Shown piece by piece: positions 25,886 to 37,800 of a stretch of 64,000 nucleotides of DNA. How positions within the stretch are numbered: position 1 is the stretch's first letter; every line of letters starts with the position of its first letter. A program made the translations under genes and the position numbers. The DNA is from Campylorhamphus procurvoides. Lineage: Eukaryota > Chordata > Aves > Passeriformes > Dendrocolaptidae. The stretch lies in contig WBMV01007391.1 of assembly GCA_013396655.1 (NCBI GenBank), forward strand, positions 155,172-219,171, given 5' to 3'. The notes under the pieces are model-generated. The model had not been told where the DNA came from. It was given only the letters and a program-made list of their open reading frames with translations, and did no database searches.

Positions 25886-27954
25886 ACAGTCTAGTGGCAA
25901 AGCCTTCCTTTTGATTTCTAGGGTAAGTGTAAGATGGTGCTCCCTTCAAAAGTCCTCTCAGGGCTTTATTTAGACCCATGGCAGCCTTCTACTTCTTTGC
26001 AAAATGTGCCTTTTCACATGCCCATATACTTCCCTTTTCACATGCTGTCTTCTTGAGTTCCTCAAAAAATGTTGGTGGAAGAACAGAATAATGTAATGCA
26101 TCTTCCCTGTTTAAACTATAACAAGCAGAGACCTCAGAAAGTTTCTTGAATAAATTTTGTTCCGAACTTGAGCCTGTCTGACTCTTACTGTTATCATGTT
26201 AATCTAAAAATATTATATACTGCTTTTTTCTTAATTTCTGAAGGTTTTTTATGCAGAATGATATGTGAGGAAAATACTGTAATGTAGTAGTAAGTATTGT
26301 GTGATTTAGTTAAACGTGGACATGAGTCAGCATTGTGGCCTTGTCGCAGTAAAGGCAAAGTGTATAATGGATGGATGCCCTCGAAAGAGCTTAGCTGTCT
26401 GAAGCACTGTGTCTGGTTTCTCTTCCTGCACTGCCCCAGCAGAGGAGAGATGTTAACAGATGCAAAGGACCTAGCACATAGCTGCTAGGGAGACTGGGTT
26501 TGGCTGGAGAAAAGTCTAATGGGGAACCTAATTGCATCTTTTCACCCTGAAAAGTGAAGTTACAGAGAAAATGGAAATAAAGTCTGAGGGGTGCATATGG
26601 AAAGGACAAGAGGCAATCACTACAAGGTGCAACATGAGAAACATCTGAGTTGTGAGGAAAAATACTTTCACTGTGAGCTGAGTCAAGCAACTGGAGTGGG
26701 TTGTCCAGAGAAACTGTGTTTGCAGGGTGTGACTGGACAAGTCTCTCAGAAATCCTGTCTAACTGTGAACCTACCTTCAGCAGGTTTAAACAGGTGCCAT
26801 CCTTCTGATCTCAATGTTTTGTTTGATTCTGTATTAATAGATAGTGAGACATTTCTAAAGTGTGTGTTGATCCCAGCAGATTTAGGTATGATCTAACATT
26901 TGTCCTGCTTACAAATAAGTAATCTTAGCAGGAAATCTGAACTTTCAGATGTCCCTGTCATCGTCTTGGACAGTATTATTGGAAAAAGCAGTGACTGTGT
27001 TTTGGAGTGCATTCGTGGGTGGGGCTGTTGTGCTCTGGAGACTTCACACTCAGACACTTCAGAGCCTTTCTGTCTAGTTTCGTCCAGAATCACCCCCCTT
27101 TGTTCTAACCCCATCAACCTCACTGATCACTGAAAATGTCAAGTGGAGAGACAGGGAGGAGTGCTGTAAAGTTGTTTTAAACAAGTATATAGGAGATGCC
27201 AGTGCCTGTGGTAGCTCTCTTCAGCACTGCCTTTCCAAGTGGGCATCTCATTTCTGCCTGCTGTTCCCAGTGCCATCAGCATAACCTCACAGCTCTAAAT
27301 AAATAGCACTGCTGTTGCAGCAGAGGGAGTAATGCTTGGTGGGGGCAATTTGGGTGGGGAGGTGTGGGGTGTGAAGGGTAGGGATTATATATGACTCGTG
27401 GCTGCTGCAGATGTGTGTGTGCTGGACTGCATGCAGTCACAGTATTCTTTCCCAGCACAGGAGCATGTTGAGGCTGTACCTAGCAGCCACTGAGACTTTG
27501 TAGAGGTCTGAGCCACCAGTACACATAGCCTCAGAAACACCCAGTGTCCAGGAGTGCGCCCAAGGATGCCATGCTCTGGACTGTGGCGTTGTTGGCCTCC
27601 ATACCATCTTTATAAAAGGCACTGTCAGTGCACCCTGCAAATCACTTTGGTGTGCAGCTCGAACTACATTCAAGTTAACATGTCTTACTTGAGTATTTGG
27701 TCTTTGGGAATGCTTCAGGCATTAGGTCATTTCCAGGAACAACTCACTAAGGTAAGCGTGGACAATAGCTAGTGATGTCCTCCAGCAGTCAGTAGCTTCA
27801 GTAAAAAGTGATCACTGAGCCTCTCAACCGAGATTTCTCCTTTCTTGCTTAACATATATTTAGTACCAACTCTCAGTGCATTAAGCTATTGGATGTAAAT
27901 AAATAAAGGGTCATCAATTCACATGGTCTGCTGTTTCTCTGTGTGTGTATATAG
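25886..27954. other. Non-coding, end of probable intron 1
   Basis: The last 2 kb before exon 2. It includes open but unrecognised frames on both strands (26,590-27,130) and a GT-rich tract (CTGTGTGTGTATATAG) that forms the exon 2 acceptor region. No coding homology was seen. Confidence 0.55.
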
Positions 27955-28409
27955 GATGACAAAGAAGCCAACAGACCTCTGCCGAACAAAGGAGACCATG
28001 GACTAGGAAATGAGAAGTTCAAACCTGTGGTACCTTGGCCTCATGTTGAAGGTGTGGAAGTGGACTTGGAATCCATTCGAAGGAAAAATAAGGCCAAAAA
28101 TGAACTAAATCATCATGGTGGTGATAACAAACAACAAAACATCATCCAGAGGCAGTATCTCACATTTAAACCTCAGACATTTGTATACCCAGATCCTGTT
28201 TTACGACCTGGAGTCCTTGGTAATTTTGAACCCAAAGAGCCTGAGCCTCATGGAGTTGTTGGTGGCCCTGGAGAGGAAGCAAAGCCATATGTTTTAGGAC
28301 CAGATTACAAAGAATCTGTTCAAGCCAGCATTAAAGAGTTTGGGTTTAATATGGTGGCAAGTGATATGATCTCACTAGATCGGAGCGTTAATGACTTGCG
28401 TCAAGAAGA
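27955..28409 (+). CDS. GALNT7: GALNT7 exon 2 (stem and start of catalytic region)
   Basis: A 455-nt exon preceded by a TATATAG acceptor and ending in GA|GTAAGC, so it starts in phase 0 and leaves two bases of a Glu codon. It encodes residues 1-151 of the window protein. The first ~30 residues (PLPNKGDHG region) diverge from mammals. Then come GALNT7-specific stretches: KPVVPWPHVEGVEVDLESIR, QRQYLTFKPQTF, LRPGVLGNFEPKEPEP, and the catalytic-domain entry KEFGFNMVASDMISLDRSV. This is the luminal stem that holds the enzyme off the Golgi membrane. It is rich in Pro and charged residues, with no membrane segment, so the anchor must lie in the missing exon 1. The family assignment is very secure because these stem sequences are not shared with other GALNT paralogues. 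Confidence 0.96.
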
Positions 28410-31400
28410 GTAAGCAAACCTTTTGTTTTCTTTTAGTTCTGTTTTTATGGGATTCAGTTATTTTTTTTCCATATATCTTAATTGATGCTTAAAATAATAT
28501 TATTTATTAAGCCAAATATTTAAGGCTTCTTATACTGAGAGCCAAGAGTGCTGTACTATACCAAACATTTCATATATTCTTCTTAATGCTGTTGCAATGA
28601 TTCCTTTCATGAAGAGTTAATCTATAGTGATTTATCTCTAAAGTAATTTGGTTTGGTGTCTAAATGCATGTATTTGTGTGTTCTATGTCTAGCCACAGTC
28701 TTCATTGTCATATCTTTTCTTAATCCATAACTTCTTAAGATTTGTCTTTAAGAAAGAAGGATTGTCTTTATTAGACATTCCTATTCTAGTTAGTTTATTC
28801 AATTTTCGTTTACCCCAAGGATTTTAAATAAAGAGAGAACAGAAACAAAAATATTGTTCTCTTCAAATAACACTGCTTAATTACATGCAATAACAGAAAT
28901 ATAGATCTGCCATAACGATGGTTGGAACAGTCTTCTAATAGCTTCTCACTGCTTCTTTCTTTATGACAAATGCTATCTTAGATAAAACAATTTTTACTTG
29001 CTGGGAGGGTGTCTACTTTGTTGTGAGAAAATTCTGGTAAGTTACTAGCATTTGCTCAATAATTACTAACAAGTTTACGTAGTCTGTTCTGACCTTTGAT
29101 ATATGTTGGAGCAAATTTTATTTTCAGGCTGATCTGCATTTGATATAATTTTCCTTGTTAAATATCAGCTCAGGACAGGTCTCTAAGCAAACTAATTTAT
29201 TGGTAAGGCATTTTTTTTAGTCTGTTTTTTGGTTGGGGTTTTGTGGAGAGTGTGTGAATTTACACATGAAATTAAGTACTTTGCATTTTTCACTTCCCCC
29301 TCATCCCTAGCAATGGAGCTGTGCTGATCCTCAAACTGAGTGCCAACCTCTGGGCTTATGTTTCCAGCTGTGGCAGCTGATCTGTTTGACTGGTCCCTGT
29401 CTGGTTACTGGGCTTCTGCTCTGGCCTTTTATGGTGGGCTTTTTTTCCATCTTGCAAGGCAGGAGAGAACAGGCCAGCTGTGGGTCTGACTCATACCCAT
29501 GCATGTACAGCTGCTTGAATTTACTACCTGGTGTGCACTCATTGAAAACAAAGTACAAGAACACAGCATTTCCCTTCTTTTGTGTTGTGTTCCTCACATG
29601 GCTTACTAAAGGTTTCCACTTGCTGGTAGTTGGAGGAGAGAACCATACCTGTCCACTGCCAGTGGCAAGGAAGCACAGAAGTGCCACCTGTCCTGGGGGT
29701 TCACTTTGCTCTTTTCTTTGCTGTGGTCAGCAGTGGGTCCTCTGTGCTTAAGAGAGGAGAAGAAATGATCTGGCTAACCTGTGTAGATCAGCATTTTCTT
29801 TTTAGAAGGTTATTCCTTAGACACTGCTGCTTCTGCTGAGGCATTTGCAGCCACTGGGATCCCTTTTGTAGAAGGCAACAGGACTAGGGAAACTTGGAGA
29901 AAAAGCATTTCCCAGTCAGGTGTTATAATTCACTGAGCAGGGGAGAGTTCCTTGCTGCCTGCTGTTGCTGGTTCATTTTGGCAGAACAGGGCTTTGGCCC
30001 TGCCTTCCTTAAGAGAGAGAAGGGGAAGGAGGTGGAAGCACCCTCCCCTCCTTGCCCTCTGCTCTGTAAGGACAGCAAAGCAGAAATGGCAGCATGTCAT
30101 GTGCAGGTGGGACTGGGCTACCTCTGCCCAGGCTAGTTGCCATATCTTTGGCAGCAGAATTCAGGTACTCCTTCCCCTCCATTTTTACCCAAGGGTAAAA
30201 AGGGCATCAGAGAGCATACGTATCTGCCAAATAGCTCCACACCTGTAGCTTCCTGAAGTATTTTTGGCTTAATCTCAGAATTTGTCTTCTGTTTTGAAGG
30301 ACATTAATAAATAGAAATTCCCCAAGATGATTAAATATTTTGTGTAAGAGGAGGGACAACCATGAAAAAGATGAATTTCAGAAGGAGTTTCCTTCAAGCA
30401 CAGCTGTAGATAAGCCTTCGTGGATGTCAAAGCCAGTAGCTCAAGTCAAAGTTAGGTTTTATTATTTAATGTTCTAAGGAAGTAAACAAAACAGCATATA
30501 AAAACAATGGGAACAAAAGGTATCTTTTAGATAGCATTTGATTTATTGAATACTTGGGATGTTTGCAATTTGCCTAAATAAGTTAAAGGTTTATAGCTTT
30601 CATGTGTCTCCTGGGAACAGCAGAAGGGAGAGGAAGCAAGTGAGATTGATTGATGTTGCTACACACTTTTAGGTATCCACATCTTCAGTTTCCTGCTCAT
30701 CCCCCAGTATGAGTGAGAAACGCAGCAAAAGGTAACAATTTGCCTATTGGATTCACCTTTTATTTTCCTCCCACTGATTTTTTTTAAAAAGACCAGAAGC
30801 CTTCGTGGATGATAAGGCAGTAAATGTTCAGTTTAATCCTACTGAAGAGCAATATAGTAATATTTTTATGGTTAATGCTGTCTTGGCATTTCTAATTGAG
30901 GACTGTCTTTCTGATAATGACCAAGTTGTTTGTTCATAGACAGATAGACCTCACCTCAGCCTTCTCTTCCTTCAAGCATCAGAATTTTTAAGCATCACTC
31001 TATGCAGTAAGGTTTGTTCAGTGAAGAATGTCAAATGCTTTCCCAGGCTGTGCTAGCAAGAGTGAAATAGTGCTGCAAGAGTTGTCTTTCACAGCTTAAA
31101 AACCACGTAGCCTTAGGGCTTGTCCCTGCTGGAGGGGGAAAAGGAAAGAAACTACAATAAAGGGAAATTCAATTCTGCTCTGTTTAGATTTGACTTTGTA
31201 GTCTGACAGGTTATCAAGATGATTTGCCAGCTGCCTTTATTGATTCAGTAGCAACTTTGCTGATGATTCTGGGCAGTCTTGACTTCTGTAAAAAGCCTTA
31301 ACTCCTGCTGTGTCCTGTAGAGAGGAATAATATTGAATGGCATGTTGAAGTTTTCTGTCAGATACATCAGAAAATTTTGTTTTGCCAGTACTGCAAACTT

Positions 31401-33059
31401 GTGGCTTATGAATTTTAGCCAGTATATTTCAACGCTGAACCCCAGCACTTCTATTGATGTACAGCAAATCTTAAGTTTGGTTAAACAAAAGCAAGAATAT
31501 ATGGGGATATGTAAAAGTCAGTGTACAAACTTTCAAAGATGGCTCATCTCACTGCGGCCTGTTCAGCACTCTATAGGAGGGCCAGAGGAGACATAAACTG
31601 GGTTTAGGTGAAGGATTACCTGTTTTCCACTTTATGTCTTGTTGCAAAGAAGCAGAGCAGGCTTAGTGGGCCCTGTTAAAACCTCTGTACAGTAGGTGGA
31701 AGAAACATTTTTCTTAAAATTTGGTGAGTTTTACCTTTTTTTGGATCTATTTTTATCATCCTGGTAGGTAGCAGCCTTTTAAGAGCACTCATTTATATTG
31801 GATTTTACATGTAGCACCTGCTCCCTAGCAGACCTGTGATAAAACTAATGTTAAATTTTGGGAAGAAGGATATTAATTTGATTGCTCCCTGGACTATTTT
31901 TTTGTAATCAGGAGTCTCCACAAGGGTGGAGCTGAAGTAAAACTAGAGTGATAAAGTTTCTGGATTACTTTGGATCCAAGATAAACAAACCATGCTAGGG
32001 AAATATAAAATGGACCCAGGTTTGAGGATGAATGCTATTGGGTAACAAGGTCTGTCCTCTCAAAAAGAACCCCAAAAATCTCAAGCGATAACTTCAGAGA
32101 ATCTCAGCTAGGAATAACAAGAACTTAATTTTTTATCCAGTATAATGATCCACTTGTCCAGAGAACTGTAAAATAAAATTGAACTTAAAAAATGCATCTG
32201 TACTGGGTCTGACCAGTGATTATTTTTGTTGACAGCCTTAACTCTAGCTCTAGCCAATAACATATACTAGTGAGAAAACAGAGAAGAATGGATAAACTTC
32301 ATTCCTGGCAACCAGTGGGCTGGGAGAGTTGCGCCAAAAATTACAACAGGATTGTCACGCTTCATAGACCTCATTCTTTGCACAGACTTGTCTTTTAAAT
32401 GCATTTATGTACCTGAAATTAATGACATCCTGGGTCAGTGACTGCAGTATGTGGTGTTTGTTTTAACCTCTCCTCCCAGATACTGTAATGTACTTCTGTT
32501 ACTCTGCTGTCCCATGATATGGGAATACTAAGAGATAGGTCCATGAAGCTACAATATAAATGTTTCATGTTCTTTCCTTGTTATTCTTGCCTTTTTATTA
32601 ATGCTGAGTTAAAATTCTGGAAAAGCTATCCATGTTTGATTCCAGGATTTTTTTTTTTTCCCCAGTGCTTATGTAGAATTTAGGGTCTGTATCTGGGTAT
32701 ATGCTCTGAGTGGTCTAACACCCCATATAGAGTCATTGCTCTTCCAATGAGCTCTCCTGCCAGCTCATTTCCTTGGTAGTGTCCTTGAATTATTCTGCAG
32801 CTGTTTGTAGTCATTTTAATTGCAACTCCCAATAACTTTTTATTGTTCAGTAATGACCTGGAGAAGGAGGTGGACTGCTTGGCTCCCAGCACAGGCATTT
32901 TTGCTGTTACAATCACAAACTTGTTTAAAAACTGGAATGAACAGACTTTAGCAGTTATTAATCTAAGAGATCTGCCATACTTTGGAGAAAAACTGGGCCT
33001 CTAAAGAAAGAAAAGAACCTCATCAAATGTTTTGGAAATTTGGTTACTGTATTAATACT
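28410..33059 (+). other. GALNT7: GALNT7 intron 2, first part
   Basis: Begins with the GTAAGC donor. Mostly AT-rich. The 29,300-30,250 part is distinctly GC-richer, with overlapping open frames on both strands, but no homology or domain that I can name. Confidence 0.6.
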
Positions 33060-33320
33060 CTCATCCCTGTCCATGTAATTTTTTATTTCTTCAAAGGATG
33101 ATAGCATTTTTCTGTGGCATGGCTTTTTTCCACAAAGGCTGTCTGTGGTTTACTAACTTTGTTATTTATTACTAGTTTCTATTCAACACAGAAGTCAGAT
33201 TTAGTGGTCTGCAATTTTTTAGCTCCCCAGGGCCCTTTGATAAAAATTGGTGTCGTCTTTTCCTCCTCTGTTTGATAACAAGGTTGGAGTCAGCAATTGT
33301 TATACACTGCAACTGTTTGT
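33060..33320 (-). repeat. Possible ancient L3/CR1-like fragment
   Basis: TCAGATTTAGTGGTCTGCAA followed by AGCTCCCCAGGGCCCTTTGA and AAAATTGGTGTCGTC resembles, on the - strand, the reverse transcriptase region of old L3/CR1 elements (the YRPVSLT-type segment and what precedes it). The match is weak and the borders are uncertain. Confidence 0.35.
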
Positions 33321-34164
33321 CTATTTATGTTGCATTGTTTGGGAAATATTAGGTTTATTAAAAGAAAAAAAAGGGCAATAGGCTATTAATGTCAGCAAAT
33401 AGGAAATTCCAATAGAAACTATCATGCAGATTATCTGTGACCTCTGAAGTCCCTAAGCTTTTAGGTAGATGAAGATAGGAGCATATAGATGGACGTGTTA
33501 CTGTGTATTTACCCTGTTTTTGATCTCTTCTCTGGCTATCTGGCATTGGTCGCTGCTGAGAGTTCAATGGAAACAATTTAGCTTTCCTGCTTCTGAATTA
33601 GTCTCTTTTCATTTTGATCATGTATCAGCCAAACAGACTTTCTGGCAGGCATCCTACTTCTGGAGTTTGAAAGAAATGTTTCAGTAGCAGCTTTTATACT
33701 TCAATAAGGTATTTCTCAAACTTGGTTATTGTGGGTTTGTGTTTTTTGGGGTTTTTTGGGGGGAGGGAGGAGCTGGGTGGTTGGTTTGTCTTCTCTTTTT
33801 ACTCTGTCTTATTATTTACGTGCATTTAGCCTGAATGGTACTCATTTCTGTTTCCTTAGTTTGGACACCACCCTGTTCATTTGAAGAATGTATGTCTCTC
33901 TGCTAGCAGCATCTGGTTCTTAATCATGTTGTCTTTCTCTTCTTCGTAGTTCCCTTTTTCCACAGGAGGTGTCTCCTGCCTGTGTCTTCTGTCCTGTCAG
34001 GTGCTCTGATTCTTCACACATCACAGGTGCTGTCTGAATCTTTCTTGGGCAGTCAGTGTTTCTTTGTGGTCCTACTGATGGCTTCCCCTCATCCTTACGC
34101 CAGACAACCCCTGGCATATTTAAGCTCTAACAAATTGGTTCTTATTTATTGTAGCAGAAGGCAG

Positions 34165-34870
34165 TCCTTCATGGATAAAGTTAATCAGTTCCAAAAGTTT
34201 CACTTGGTGCTAATGAGTTCAAGGCCATAGTTTCCTGGATCCTTCCTTTCTTGAAGGTGGGCAAGAATCTGTCAGTCTTCAGGAACCACTGTCAAGCACA
34301 AGGACCTTGTAAATATGGTAGAATGTGACCTCACAATGACATCACAAGCTTCTTCAGTGCCCTCTGGTGTGATCCATCCAGTCTCATGGACTTGTGCTGT
34401 GTTTATCCCATTTACTGTGATATGTCCAGTGTAGTGGTCCCTGACTCACCTCTGTGGTGGATATCCCTTCGCTTCTGCAGACTTTGACCCAAGACACAGG
34501 AGGTGTGACAGACCCTGGGAGGTGTGACAGCAAACTTTGCAAGAAAAGACTGAAGGAAATCAGATGCTGAGTGTCTCAGTCTTTTCTGTGTTCCTTGATA
34601 CTAAATTACATATCTTTTACCAGTTAACACATGTTTTCTTAGTCTTCCTTTAGCCTACAAGCTCTTTTCGTTGCCCTTCCTATCTTATGGATTTCAAGTC
34701 CACTAAGGTTTGCTTTTAGTTCTCTCTACATGGGCTCAGGTAATATTTCTGTACTCCTTCTAGGGAGCCAGTCCATGCATCTACCTTCCCTGCTCTTCCT
34801 TCTGGAATTGCTGGCGCAGCCAGATGCATTTTCTGCCATGCATGTTTGACTTCCTGCATATGGGAATGGA
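34165..34870 (-). repeat. Old CR1 LINE ORF2 fragment
   Basis: Degenerate CR1 coding sequence on the - strand: GCCCTCTGGTGTGATCCATC with CCAGTCTCATGGACTTGTG, then GTCTTCCTTTAGCCTACAAG, CTCTTTTCGTTGCCCTTCCT and CTCTCTACATGGGCTCAGGT. These correspond to the region 5' of the reverse transcriptase core. A short direct repeat (GGAGGTGTGACAG) occurs near 34,500-34,530. There is no intact frame. Confidence 0.6.
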
Positions 34871-37800
34871 AGGTTCCTGTGTTTCAGGGAGGTTGTTCTC
34901 AAAGATGCCATTCCTGGGCCCTTTTTGACAAAGCTGTAGTACCTGAAATTATTAACTTCTTATGGCAGAAAACATGTAAATAATGTATGAAAGAGTCAAA
35001 AAGGGAGAGAAATGTGCCTGACAGACAAAACCACTGATGTCTACAGTGTAGAGCTCTGAGAAGGGACTGTTTGGGCTCACAGGAGCTGCACCTGGTTATA
35101 CAAGACCAAAGCAGTGCAAGTTGTTCCAAAGAACTTGTATTTAGTATTTCTAAATATACATGTCTATGATGCATTGGTTGCAGTAGTCTCTTTTTATACT
35201 TTTAGCTCAAAAACACCAAGAATCAATGCAGGTTTTCCTTTATGAATTCCAGTTTCACAGTAGAACACTCCCATCCATATCTGCCATTTCCACTCCTGTC
35301 TTCTGCTGCATTTGTGTCATTCTTATTGCAGCATTTTAGATTGAAATTAAAGTCAAGAAGCATCCTCTTAAAGTGTGTTTTAAGTGATGCACTGTAAAAC
35401 CCTCTATTTTTCCTATTAAGAAACTTGCATTACTGCAGAGCCCTTAAGCCAGGGATGTTCGTAGTGCTGATCAGATTTCATGCCAGGGTAATTAACTGTG
35501 TTGGCTGTAAGAAAGGATCAGAGCTCAACATGCTTTGCTCAGGCATGATATGCTGTTGCTATCCAACCCATGGAAGAGTTGCTTACAAATCATTCTTACT
35601 GACCCAGAAGGTTTCAGTCTTATGACTCTATTTAAACTAGATTTTTTTTTTTTTTACAGCTTCTTTTGAAAAATGTTTCAGAAATTTTATCCTGAATAGT
35701 TTGACTGGGAGAGGAAACATCATTAATGTTTATGGCATGAGACAAATTAATCTCTTGCTGTATTTTTTTTTCAGTATGACAATAGATATCTGCTGTCTGC
35801 TCACCAGTGCAAGTGAGAATTTCAGCTGTATCACCCACACACATCTGTCAGTAGGATCATGGCAGAATAAATATTTATAAGTGTTTTTTAATTCTGTGAA
35901 TTATCCAGTTTGAGTTTTCCTTTTTAAGGACATTATTGGTATTACAGGGCATACCCCCTGGGTCGTACGAATTTGTGCTTTAATAATTGGATCTGTTGCC
36001 ATGGGTCACCTTTTGACTTCAAACAGAACAACTGGCAACAAGCTCTTGTTGAAAAACCTGAAAAGGTAATTCTTCCTTGCTTGAGTACAATGCTGCTTGC
36101 ATACAGAATTGCATTTTTGGACAACTATTTTTGCAGTTTTATAAAACAAAAGTGAATCAGAATTGGCTTGTTTTTAAAAATTGTACATGTAGTTTTGAAA
36201 GGTGTTTATTTTTCCACTATTTTCAGTACAAAAAGAGGAGAAAATTCTTGCCAAAAATAAAGACTTCTAACTTTACTAAGAACACACACCTACCGAACTG
36301 TGTGATAGTAAAGGAGAGCTGTTAGTAAAGATATTTTTCCTACTGCAGTTTGATGGTGACAGCTTGGACCCTTTGTATGGTCCAAATGCTCTTAAAAATA
36401 TCAAATGGTGTAGAAAATATTTGGTGCTGGACTAGAGTCAAAAGACTACTGAAATCTTTAGTTGTAACTAATTACTCAGGGTATGAAATAAGGCAGATGA
36501 GTCATGGCTGCTCATTTGAAATGGACAGTCTTATTACTCGGGGCAAATAACATGAATTTAATATGTTCTCTTACAGTAAGTAGTTACTTGTCCAGTCAAT
36601 CTTGTTGTAGCTAAGAAGATTGAATAGAAAGGCTCTGGAGTAAAGCCTGCTTTCTTCAAGAATGTGATTAGTTCCTTAATTAGAGCCCTGAACAAATTAC
36701 ATATTTGATACTGTTATAAGAAAAAGGATTTCAGTAATTACTCTTGATATCTATGTCATTGGAAATGGAGCATTAGGGACTTGGTTTCATTTCACAAGGT
36801 ACCTTGGGAAAATCTTTTATTCAAGTGCCACGTAGTACACTGGAACTGTTCTGTAACCAAGAAAACTAATTTTATAGTATGCATATAAATCTTTGTGCAC
36901 CTCAGTGAGAGCCGGGATTGAGAAGCAGGTGAATTATAGTGGTTGCACTAAATCAGGAAGGCTGGCTTTCCACTGCATATTATCAGCTGCCTTACTACTG
37001 GCAAGTGTCCTGGAGGGGAAAAAAATGCATTTAAATTGTAATTAGCGATGTATTGTGAGAGCATCTCCTTGTGGAGATTGAGGAAAGAATTGATTTCTGG
37101 GCATTGGCCTTAAAGCAATACCCATCATTTTCAGTTAACATTTCAGGTCCCAGTAGTGAAAACTACAGAGAAAATGGATCCTTCATCTTTTTAGTGTTGT
37201 CTGCAGTGTTTCAAATGTTAAGTTTTGAGGGAAAAATAATTCATCCAAAGAGTACAAAGAAGTTGACAGAGGCACCAAGTGTGTTATTGGTAGCTGGATT
37301 TACTTACCTCTCTGTGTGTGCATCTGAAATGAGATGACCAAATTCTGAACATGACCTTTTACTCAACAAAAATGTATAGCACAGCACCTGGAGTATATTT
37401 AAAATCTGTCTTAAACCTTGACTTCAGTGGAGGGGCCGTCTGAGCGATTTCCTGCAGCTGTTTGTGTAACCCTTCAGGTGCCGACTTGCAGCATAGAAAT
37501 TTTGGGACAGATGGAGGAAACATTCTGTCAAATGAGTTGTAATCTGAATGTGAAACTAAAAAATTAAATGGACTTCTTATGCTCTCTTGTTCCTGTTAAC
37601 CAGAACATACTGTGCTAGAGCATTCAAATAAATGTACATGATACAAGTTATAATGCAGTCCAGCTGAGCATGGGCAGGAACTTCAAGGTTTAAGGTCTGA
37701 TGAGCAAGGCATGAAAGAAATACCGTATTTCTGTGGAACTGAGCTCACTGCCTTGAGCTTCATTTATTACAATAGGTAAAGCATGTCAATGTTCGATAAA

